Origin: an uncultured Clostridia bacterium
GTDB taxonomy: Bacteria; Bacillota; Clostridia; Christensenellales; Borkfalkiaceae
NCBI GenBank assembly: GCA_947624445.1
Contig: CANQKF010000003.1
Location: 1-64,000 of the forward strand
Direction of reading: 5' to 3'
DNA: 64,000 nucleotides
Position numbers and translations under genes: made by a program
Shown: piece after piece, positions 53,001-59,317 of the stretch
Position numbering within the stretch: the stretch's first letter is position 1
How the letters are laid out: every line of letters begins with the position of its first letter
Notes under the pieces: generated by a model
Told to the model about the DNA's origin: nothing
What the model saw: only the letters and a program-made list of their open reading frames with translations
Databases searched by the model: none

Positions 53001-54814
53001 GCCTTGTACGCCTTCTCCATTTCCATGAGTTTATCGGAATTGGAGACATAAGCCTGCAACCCTACCTTGATCTTCTCAAGCCCATCGTACTGATCCTTCC
53101 ATTTCTGGAATTCAGCGCGGTTTGCATATGCGCTGAACCCTTTGCCTTCCTTACCATTGTAGAACTCAAGGATCGCGTTGTTGAGCACATTGACCAAACT
53201 GTAATTCTCGTTAATTTCATTGAGGATCTGGGCGAGCACCTGTGCATAGGTGACCGTGTTGTTGTTATAGGTGGTCGTCTTGGTATCCAACTGCTTCTGC
53301 TGCCCCTCTTCCAAAGCGGCGAGCTCGGCGCTGTATTTAATTGCATTCGACTGCACTTCGGCACGGGGCTTATCATTGGGATTGCCCATGTCGGTGATAA
53401 GGCCATCGATCTTGTTTTCGAGAGCCTTGACTGCCTCGTACTTTCCGTCGTACCACTCGGCAGCTTCCAAATACTTGGCATAGTCCTTGATATAAGGATC
53501 CTCCTTAAGCGTCCCGGCCTTGACTTGCTCTTCGTGGTCGATGACATCTTTCTCGAGCTTCTTATACTGTTCCCTGGCCTGAAGGAAATAATCGACATAG
53601 CCATTCTCTGTGCCGAAATCATATTTCCGATCCTGCGTGTCCGGGTACACTTTAAGGAAGTTCTCGATTGCCGCATTGAGTGCGATAAGTGCGTCCTTTT
53701 GAACTTTGATCGCAGCCTGCAAGTCGGTGAGGTTCTTATAATTTGTCACCAAGCCCTTCACGTCGTTGTTCGTGCTCTGCTTTTCGGCAAGCGTAGCATA
53801 GGCTGTGGCTGCCGCTTCGGCAAGACTCTTCAAGGTGTAATGCTTATCCGCCGAAGCATCCTTGCAAGCCTCGTCGATCAAATCACGCACATCCGCCGCC
53901 TCCTTCTTATAGGCCTCGATTGTCGTCTCCGCCGATTCGTATGTAGACCAAGTCGAAATCGCTTTCTTATCGGCCTCGCTAAAATCGCCCCAAGGCTTGA
54001 CCTTGGCAAACTCCTCACGGATCTTTTCAAGGCTCGCTTCGGAACCGAGCACGACCTTGCCGCCTTTACCCGCTTCGCCGGACTTCATGACCTCTTTGCC
54101 GCCCTCAGTCACTTCATACTCAATCAAGGAAGTGATCTTCTTGTCAAGACCATTGTCGTCCTTGCCTTCAGAGTTAAGAACATGAGCTCTATAGTTCTCC
54201 AACTGCTCATAGCCACGCGTGACAAGCGGATAGTTGTTCGTAATCGTTACGAGCATCGGCTCTTTGGTAGTATCCTCCAAGTCATCGAGTCTCTTCATGT
54301 ACGCATCCAAAACAGCCTTATTCGTATAATCGTTGGTGTTTTGGCCCGCCGCCGTGGTGGGATAAGCGATAGCATAGAATCGCGTGTACTCGATATACAT
54401 GTCGTATTCAGAATTGAACTCGACATCCATTCTCGTAAATCTCTCGTATTCCACGGTATCCGCTACAGCCTTCTGCTCGTCGGAGCTGAAAACCGAAAGA
54501 TACATCGTTTTCGCGTCTCTGTAGGCTCTCCAAAGATCCTCTTTCTTATAGGAAAGTTTTTCTTGGGGATCCTCATAATCCTTATACAACTGATCGATGT
54601 ATTCGGGATTCTCCTTCTTTTCCAACGGCTTGATCTCATCCAACGCGGCATACGGCGCCATGTAGGCCTTAAACTGCGTCACGCTGGCAGATTCATCCGC
54701 GGCATGAGCAGTTTTCGGCATGGCGATGAATCCGATACCGAGCATTGCGACAAAAGCTAAAAGCAGCGCGATAAGCAAGCTGAACTTTTTGGTTCTTGCC
54801 TTAGTGGTTCTCAT
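50006..54814 (-). CDS. giant coiled-coil surface protein with C-terminal membrane anchor
   Basis: 1,602 residues. N-terminal signal peptide (KKFSLLIALLLAFVAMLGIGFIAMP, cleavage likely after KTAHA), a very long mostly alpha-helical ectodomain, a continuous coiled-coil-like stretch from about 1,170 to 1,560 (LEEQLKKLEKQLKNVNDALD … IDQLRKDMQEKDNDLQGQID), one membrane helix (VLIIVAVITVGLAACVVVLFI) and the positive tail KRKS. No LPXTG motif, so it is held by the membrane helix rather than sortase. It looks like a rod or stalk, comparable in form to M-like or S-layer-associated proteins. It has its own consensus promoter and a long leader. Function unknown. Confidence 0.88.
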   Translation of the reverse strand: MRTTKARTKKFSLLIALLLAFVAMLGIGFIAMPKTAHAADESASVTQFKAYMAPYAALDEIKPLEKKENPEYIDQLYKDYEDPQEKLSYKKEDLWRAYRDAKTMYLSVFSSDEQKAVADTVEYERFTRMDVEFNSEYDMYIEYTRFYAIAYPTTAAGQNTNDYTNKAVLDAYMKRLDDLEDTTKEPMLVTITNNYPLVTRGYEQLENYRAHVLNSEGKDDNGLDKKITSLIEYEVTEGGKEVMKSGEAGKGGKVVLGSEASLEKIREEFAKVKPWGDFSEADKKAISTWSTYESAETTIEAYKKEAADVRDLIDEACKDASADKHYTLKSLAEAAATAYATLAEKQSTNNDVKGLVTNYKNLTDLQAAIKVQKDALIALNAAIENFLKVYPDTQDRKYDFGTENGYVDYFLQAREQYKKLEKDVIDHEEQVKAGTLKEDPYIKDYAKYLEAAEWYDGKYEAVKALENKIDGLITDMGNPNDKPRAEVQSNAIKYSAELAALEEGQQKQLDTKTTTYNNNTVTYAQVLAQILNEINENYSLVNVLNNAILEFYNGKEGKGFSAYANRAEFQKWKDQYDGLEKIKVGLQAYVSNSDKLMEMEKAYKAADDAVAAWKSAVSAFPSNKEATAGYSVNLENWNLAKAVADAWTYLTPYEKDTNEGGNKNFAFTDVQNVVTGKTAVKLEETDQKIAEASETIRNQYDALVKAVEVLKTAIKSVETDETKLVDVVGTAVKDWNDAYGKIATAKDALNKVNQDGIKAPYDNFTKFFELKFDEVPAYDYSVQYEKAVALSYRYIVEGKIYSLYSTGNYDYAKGDHEKQTFTAEQYDAVMGFNANKPYAGETNTEGFSAREVYNYYVVEKGLIKDAASVRNYVMLTYAEESVVVARINDIYTQGKTQDATKLTLAQSKAVEDARTAYNALQDASREADAVKAVLKKLTDAEDQMNKIAQELYAWVVSVIQAIDSKYQAPKTEDLLNGTQIKADVGALTKTLQDALTAIKAAKGNAAVATELATVAQYIYGLNLDAFGYGEQAQYTPEGSQAKNTLYGDYDALTNGKSDEATFIQFGKDLYDRIGQLNGELIKNLNARAKAITEKGINELEAKDLTEIENIKAVYGQLSDSQKKLVTNYNDDFTGATDMLAASEAFKAMVEELKNQVKEGFSPFTPYFVDVAKALYASLDATHRNLYKASYDELAQIEKDYAAAVEAESVLSLKGVKAELEEQLKKLEKQLKNVNDALDLDNTNGTLAKLKKELEGEIGKLDARIKDLEDWKKTTADALTAAQKDITELQTALFNFRGEYDKMKADVGTQLDNIKDSIADLEEKITDAYQDAIKQAVADLKGGYEGTLKSLNDALAAAYAAGDTALQATLTKALEDAKTELEGKINTLTEGLDTANGEIDQLQSDLEALQGTVAANKTDLQKEIQTKIDEALKALKGTYTKSLSDLESEYKAAIESAKTELTNALTEKYNELNGVIFGLQGTVTTNKTDIENKLKAAQEAIQDQIEALETSTSTNLTNEIKKVTDSLNSANTTITEVKAEIDQLRKDMQEKDNDLQGQIDELKGDVKTLKGNVVALTTVLIIVAVITVGLAACVVVLFIKRKS

Positions 54815-54884
54815 ACTTCTATCTCCTTCATAAAGATTTCCGAACTTTTGCAGGGGGAATTGCCTCTGTTTCTACAACGATAGT

Positions 54885-54912
54885 CTCTCAAAAGGGCATA
54901 CCTTTTTGAGAG
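54885..54912 (-). promoter_or_regulatory. stem-loop in the leader of the giant surface protein
   Basis: CTCTCAAAA pairs with TTTTGAGAG around a 10-base loop, about 70 bases before the start codon in the ~130-base untranslated leader. Could stabilise or regulate the mRNA. Confidence 0.5.
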
Positions 54913-54945
54913 AGCAAACTATAGACTATTCCCAATGCGCTTTTA

Positions 54946-54974
54946 AGTATACCACAGCCGCAAGGGGCTGTCAA
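54946..54974 (-). promoter_or_regulatory. promoter of the giant surface protein gene
   Basis: Minus-strand TTGACA (54974–54969), 17-base spacer, TATACT (54951–54946) with an extended TGG before it. Strong. Confidence 0.85.
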
Positions 54975-55139
54975 GAGATTTTTTCATAAAAAGTCATCTT
55001 TTTGTTGGAAATTTTCTCCATGCGCGGAGGAAGGCGCGCGGCGGCGGCGACGGAGGGGCGCAGGCGGCGCGGGCGGCGCGGGAGCATCCTGCGCAGGGGA
55101 GCCCTTCAGCGCTTGGGAAGAGCTCGGAGAGAGCTCGGA

Positions 55140-55174
55140 GGGCGCGCGCGAAAGCGGGGCTTTCGCGCGCGCCC
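55140..55174. repeat. perfect 15-bp GC hairpin
   Basis: GGGCGCGCGCGAAAG pairs with CTTTCGCGCGCGCCC around CGGGG. No T tract, so not a standard terminator. The surrounding 55,000–55,200 stretch is GC-rich low-complexity DNA with no supported gene. Confidence 0.6.
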
Positions 55175-55208
55175 GTACATTATAGTATTCTATGCGCGCG
55201 ATATGCAT

Positions 55209-55305
55209 GGGGCGGGGCTAGGCGTTGCGGGTTTGTTCTGCCGCGGGCGTGGGCTATGCGTTGCGGGTTTGTTCCGCCGCGGGCGTGGGCTATGCGTTGC
55301 GGCGG
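55209..55305. repeat. 36-bp tandem repeat, about 2.7 units
   Basis: Units start at 55209, 55245 and 55281 and share GTGGGCTATGCGTTGCGGG. The last unit includes the final codons and stop of the nucleotidase–kinase gene, so the repeat duplicates the gene's end together with downstream DNA. Confidence 0.8.
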
Positions 55306-56402
55306 ACGAGAGAGACGATCGCTTCGATCGCCGCGGGGACGCCGTCGTCGACGCTTACTTCCGCATCGCACACCTCGCTGTTGCGGTATTCGAAATCCAG
55401 CGACATGATGCGCCGCGTCTTGTCCTCGAGGTCGATCCCGCGGCTGATGATGCTCTTGATCGCCTCGGCGCGGTCGCGGCGGGTAAAGACGAGCATCGCG
55501 CGGCGGCGGTAGAGATTTTTGAGGGTGATCGCGCCGCAGATGTCGATGGGGATGACGGCGACGTGCCCCCGCGCGACGATGGGCGCGATGTCCTTCTCGG
55601 AGGTGCCGAAGTGGTAGCCGCTGTAGACGGTCGTCTCGATATAGCTGCCCGCCTTCATCTCGCGGAGGAACTGCGCCTCGCCGATGAAGCGGTAGGAGCC
55701 CTCCCCTTCGCCGTTGCGGCGGGGGCGGGTCGTGGACGTGAGGGGTTTTTCGAAGCCTTCGAGGGCGGTGAGCCCGCTCGCGATCTCGGTCTTGGAGGAG
55801 CCCGAAGGGCCGACGAGGCACAGCACGCCGCCCTCCGAGAGCTGCGGGAAGCGCTCGGAAAAGGAGCTCAAAACCATCTCGCAGAAGTGGAGGAAGTCGT
55901 CGTAACTGTTCACGGAGAGCAGGCCCGAGAGATCGGTGTTCCAAGGCTTGCGGAAGAGCACGGGATAGGCGGCGCGGGAACTCGAGATGTTGTGGGCGCC
56001 GTCGTCGAGCATGATGTCGAGGGAGAGCATGTCCTTCCGCGTGCCCATGATGATGTTGCGGGCGGGGACCTCGGGGAAATCGGCGACGAGGCGCTCTGCC
56101 CGCGCGCTCATGCAGGCAGCGGGCACGGCGGTGACGAAGAATACGTCGGCGATCTCGGAGAGTTTCTTCACGAACTCCTGCGCGCCCTTGGTGATGGGCT
56201 GGGTGCGGACGAACTCGGGATCGGAATAGAGCGCGATGCGTTCATCGGCGTGTCGGCCGCTCCCGCCCCAGCTGTTGATCTCCTCAATCTTCATGGGTTC
56301 TTCTTCGGGATGGCGGGCGTTGATGATCGAAACGGCATAGGAATTGCATTCGTAGAGGGTATCGTCGACATCGAGCCCCACGCGGAGCCTGTATTTTCTC
56401 AT
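55290..56402 (-). CDS. fusion: 5'(3')-deoxyribonucleotidase-like HAD + guanylate-kinase-like domain
   Basis: 370 residues in one frame. Residues 1–175 are an NT5C-type HAD phosphatase: GLDVDDTLYEC (nucleophile Asp11 and Asp13), FVTAVPAACMSARAERL, and IMLDDGAHN. Residues about 190–365 resemble guanylate kinase: P-loop LVGPSGSSKTEIASGL (about 198–205), STTRPRRNGEGEGSYRFI (the S-x-TTR-x-PR-x-GE GMP-binding motif), FLREMKAGSYIETTVYSGYHFGT, and a C-terminal helix region. The two halves suggest opposite reactions on nucleoside monophosphates, or a regulated P-loop kinase with an HAD partner. The ATG at 56402 follows AAGAGGT. Divergent from the DHH operon. Confidence 0.85.
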   Translation of the reverse strand: MRKYRLRVGLDVDDTLYECNSYAVSIINARHPEEEPMKIEEINSWGGSGRHADERIALYSDPEFVRTQPITKGAQEFVKKLSEIADVFFVTAVPAACMSARAERLVADFPEVPARNIIMGTRKDMLSLDIMLDDGAHNISSSRAAYPVLFRKPWNTDLSGLLSVNSYDDFLHFCEMVLSSFSERFPQLSEGGVLCLVGPSGSSKTEIASGLTALEGFEKPLTSTTRPRRNGEGEGSYRFIGEAQFLREMKAGSYIETTVYSGYHFGTSEKDIAPIVARGHVAVIPIDICGAITLKNLYRRRAMLVFTRRDRAEAIKSIISRGIDLEDKTRRIMSLDFEYRNSEVCDAEVSVDDGVPAAIEAIVSLVRRNA

Positions 56403-56435
56403 GGTTGACCTCTTGCGGGAGAAAATTCTGACTGT

Positions 56436-56504
56436 ATTATACTTGAAGCGGCGCGGGTTGTCAAGCGGGAACGGGTTGACAAATCGCGCCGCATGTGATA
56501 CAAT
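56436..56504. promoter_or_regulatory. divergent consensus promoters inside an inverted repeat
   Basis: Leftward: TTGACA (56464–56459), 17-base spacer, TATAAT (56441–56436). Rightward: TTGACA (56476–56481), 17-base spacer, TACAAT (56499–56504). The two -35 boxes are within 17-base arms (56448–56464 and 56476–56492) that are inverted copies with two mismatches, separated by 11 bases. Confidence 0.8.
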
Positions 56505-56537
56505 GGCAGGGAATTCTGCGATAGGGAGAAAATTTTC

Positions 56538-57476
56538 ATGTTCAGGGAAGCTCTTGCGCTCATCGAGGCGCACGACCGCATCATCATCCACCGCCATTCC
56601 CATCCCGACGGCGACGCCATCGGCAGCCAGATGGGGCTGGCGCAGCTCATCCGCGACAACTACCCCGAAAAGGAGGTGCTCATGGTGGGCGACGAAGCGA
56701 CCCGCCTGCCCTTCCTCGATGTGACCTTCGATACGCCCGCCGACGAAGCCTATGCGGGCGCTTTGGCGGTCGTCCTCGACTGCGGCTCCTCCCACCTCAT
56801 CTGCGACGACCGCTACAAGCTCGCCGCAAAGACGCTCCGCTTCGACCACCACATCTACTGCGAGAAGATCTGCGATCTCGACGTCGTGGATAGCAGCTTC
56901 GAGAGCGCGTGCGGGCTCGTGACGATGTTCGCAAAGGAGACGGGCCTCAAACTCTCCCCCGCCTCCGCGACCGCCCTCTACATGGGCATGGTGACGGACA
57001 GCGGCAGGTTCGTCTTTGATTCGACGACCGCGCGGACCTTCGAGCTCGCGGCCTTCCTGCTCTCCCAGCCCGTCGACCTCAACAAGCTCTACTACGATCT
57101 CTATGCCGAGCCCTTCGAGAAGATCCTCGAGCGGGCGGACAACATGCACAAGATCAAGTTCACGCCCCACGGCGCCGCCTATATCTATACGACGCGGGAG
57201 GAACTTCCCGCGGGGGCCGAAGCTGCGCCCACCTCTTCGGGGCTCGTGAGCCTCATGAAGGACATCCGCGGCGTGTTCGTGTGGGTCAACTTCACCGAGG
57301 GCGATGACGGCGTGCACGTCGAACTGCGCTCCAACCGCTACAACATCAATCCCGTTGCCGTGAAATACGGCGGCGGCGGGCACAAGAAGGCGAGCGGGTG
57401 CGTCGTGCCCGACCGCGAGACCGCGATGCGCCTTTTAGACGATCTCGACGCGCTCGCCGCGACGGAGGAAGTATGA
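56538..57476 (+). CDS. DHH/DHHA1 phosphoesterase, NrnA-like (paralogue 1)
   Basis: 312 residues. DHH motifs HSHPDGDAIGSQMGL, AVVLDCGSS, FDHH and VTDSGRF bind two metal ions; the DHHA1 C-domain has GGGGHKKASG. Relatives degrade nanoRNA (oligoribonucleotides), pAp or cyclic-dinucleotide products. AGGGAGA is the ribosome-binding site. The next gene begins inside its stop codon (ATGA). Confidence 0.9.
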   Translation: MFREALALIEAHDRIIIHRHSHPDGDAIGSQMGLAQLIRDNYPEKEVLMVGDEATRLPFLDVTFDTPADEAYAGALAVVLDCGSSHLICDDRYKLAAKTLRFDHHIYCEKICDLDVVDSSFESACGLVTMFAKETGLKLSPASATALYMGMVTDSGRFVFDSTTARTFELAAFLLSQPVDLNKLYYDLYAEPFEKILERADNMHKIKFTPHGAAYIYTTREELPAGAEAAPTSSGLVSLMKDIRGVFVWVNFTEGDDGVHVELRSNRYNINPVAVKYGGGGHKKASGCVVPDRETAMRLLDDLDALAATEEV

Positions 57477-58453
57477 ACGAAGCCGTAAAACAGGAGATCC
57501 TCGAGACCATCGAGCGCTATCCGACGATCATCGTCTCCCGCCACATCCGCCCCGACGGCGACGCCGTGGGCTCCACCAAGGGGTTCGTGCGGGTGCTGCG
57601 CGATACCTATCCCGAAAAGCGGGTGCTGCTCGTCGACGACGACTTTTCGGACTACCTCGCCTTCTGCGGCGGCGAGGACTGGGCGGCGGAGGAGGACTAC
57701 CGCGGGGCGCTGCTCATCGTCATCGACACGGGCACGCGCAAGCGCATCTCCAACCGCAACTACGCGAAGGCCGAGAAGATCGTCAAGATCGACCATCACA
57801 TCGAGGCCGACCCCTACGGCGATATCAACTGGGTGGAGGACTTCCGCTCCTCCGCGTGCGAGATGATCGCCGACTTCTTCATGACCTTCCGCGACCGCCT
57901 CAAGATCTCCGCCGAGGCCGCGCAATACGTCTACATGGGCATGGTGACGGACAGCGGCAGGTTCCGCTTCGAGGGCGTCACGGGCGAGACGATGCGGCTC
58001 GCGGGCGCGATGCTCGATTTCCGTCCCGATACCGAGACCCTCTTCGCCAACCTCTACACCGAGGAGCCCTCTGCGTTCGCCCTCAAAGTGCACGTCTACG
58101 AACACCTCCGCATCACGGAAAACGGGGTGGCGTATGTCTATATGGACCGCGCCGCGCAGGAAAAACTCGGGCTCACGCTCGAGGCGGCGTCTGCCGTCGT
58201 CGGCGAGCTCTCGGATATCCGCGGCAGCCTCATCTGGGTCGCCTTCATCGAGAACGTCGCCGAGCAAAACATCCGCGTGCGGCTGCGCTCTCGGTTCCTC
58301 GGCATCAACGACCTCGCCAAGCAATATCACGGCGGCGGGCACGAGATGGCGGCGGGCGCGACCGTCTATTCCGAAGAGGAGATGTACGCCCTCATCGAGG
58401 ACGCCGACCGTCTCCTCGGCGCCTATAAATCCACACACGGGGGTTGGTTATGA
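57473..58453 (+). CDS. DHH/DHHA1 phosphoesterase, NrnA-like (paralogue 2)
   Basis: 326 residues with the same motif order as the preceding gene: RHIRPDGDAVGSTKGF, LIVIDTG, KIDHHIEADPYGD, VTDSGRFRF and HGGGHEMAAGA. The ATG at 57473 overlaps the previous stop codon and follows GGAGGAA; the open frame upstream is inside paralogue 1. A tandem duplicate that has diverged, probably with a different oligonucleotide or dinucleotide substrate. Confidence 0.9.
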   Translation: MNEAVKQEILETIERYPTIIVSRHIRPDGDAVGSTKGFVRVLRDTYPEKRVLLVDDDFSDYLAFCGGEDWAAEEDYRGALLIVIDTGTRKRISNRNYAKAEKIVKIDHHIEADPYGDINWVEDFRSSACEMIADFFMTFRDRLKISAEAAQYVYMGMVTDSGRFRFEGVTGETMRLAGAMLDFRPDTETLFANLYTEEPSAFALKVHVYEHLRITENGVAYVYMDRAAQEKLGLTLEAASAVVGELSDIRGSLIWVAFIENVAEQNIRVRLRSRFLGINDLAKQYHGGGHEMAAGATVYSEEEMYALIEDADRLLGAYKSTHGGWL

Positions 58454-59169
58454 AGATCTTACTGACGAACGACGACGGCATCGAAGCCGAGGGGCTCGCC
58501 CATCTCGTGGACTTCGCAAAGACGATCGGCGAGGTCACCGTGTTCGCGCCCAAAGTCCAGCAGAGCGCCACGAGCCACGCCATCCAGATCCACAGCCCCT
58601 ATGCGATCGAGCGCTCGGACCGCTTCGGCGGGATCGAGGCGTACAGCGTGGATTCCACCCCCGCCGATTGCGTGCGCGTCGCCATCCTCGGCATGAAAAG
58701 GCAGTTCGATCTCGTGATCTCGGGCATCAACAACGGCCCCAATCTCGGGGGGGACATCCACTATTCGGGGACCGTCGCGGCGTGCTACGAGGCGGCGATC
58801 TGCGGCGTGAAGGGGCTCGCCGTCTCGGCGGCGTTCCATTCCTTCGGCAACGCCGTGAAGAACATCGGGCGGGTCTACGAAGAGATTCGCGCGCGGCGGA
58901 TGTTCGATTTCGCCGACATCCTCAACGTCAACTTCCCCGAAGCGGGCGAGGAGATCCTCACGACAAGGATGGGCCCCGCCATTTACAGCGATGATTTCGA
59001 CCTCGCGGACGGCATGGTGACGCCCCGCCTCGTCTGCCTCTACAAGGGCACGCGCGACCTCTCGCTCGATACCGACGCCGTGATGACGGGGCATATCTCG
59101 GTGACCCCCCTCCGCTACGACCTCACCGACGCAACCGCCTTCACCGTTCTCGGGCGAAAAATCGGCTGA
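58450..59169 (+). CDS. surE: 5'/3'-nucleotidase SurE
   Basis: 239 residues. SurE fold with KILLTNDDGIEAEGL, VFAPKVQQSATSHAI, STPADCVRVAIL, DLVISGINNGPNLGGDIHYSGTVAAC and GHISVTPLRYD. Dephosphorylates nucleoside monophosphates. The ATG at 58450 overlaps the preceding stop (ATGA). With the two DHH enzymes it forms an RNA-fragment-to-nucleoside degradation operon; the divergent nucleotidase–kinase fusion fits the same theme. Confidence 0.95.
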   Translation: MKILLTNDDGIEAEGLAHLVDFAKTIGEVTVFAPKVQQSATSHAIQIHSPYAIERSDRFGGIEAYSVDSTPADCVRVAILGMKRQFDLVISGINNGPNLGGDIHYSGTVAACYEAAICGVKGLAVSAAFHSFGNAVKNIGRVYEEIRARRMFDFADILNVNFPEAGEEILTTRMGPAIYSDDFDLADGMVTPRLVCLYKGTRDLSLDTDAVMTGHISVTPLRYDLTDATAFTVLGRKIG

Positions 59170-59187
59170 CGTCCCCCGACATCTTGC

Positions 59188-59212
59188 ACCACGCGACCAT
59201 CGCGTGGTTTTT
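59188..59212 (+). terminator. terminator after surE
   Basis: ACCACGCGA pairs perfectly with TCGCGTGGT around CCA, followed by TTTTTC, 18 bases past the stop codon. Confidence 0.9.
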
Positions 59213-59221
59213 CTTTTCCAT

Positions 59222-59245
59222 AAAATAAGCGGTTCGACGAACCGC
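59222..59245 (-). terminator. terminator of the 1,509-residue lipoprotein gene
   Basis: GCGGTTC pairs with GAACCGC around GAC, followed on the minus strand by TTATTTTA. About 70 bases past the stop codon at 59318. Confidence 0.7.
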
Positions 59246-59317
59246 CAAACCGCTCATTTTTTTCGATTTCCTGTGGGCTCCTGCAAAAGCAGGGACCCCT
59301 TTGTTTCTCGGCCGATC

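Noticed and set aside
51695-54760. 1,021-codon open frame antisense to the coiled-coil surface protein
   Set aside because: Arises because the minus-strand gene avoids certain codons. No signal, promoter or recognisable domain, whereas the minus-strand product has a signal peptide and C-terminal anchor.
55002-56408. 468-codon plus-strand open frame
   Set aside because: Antisense to the nucleotidase–kinase fusion, which has clear catalytic motifs; its start lies in GC-rich low-complexity DNA.
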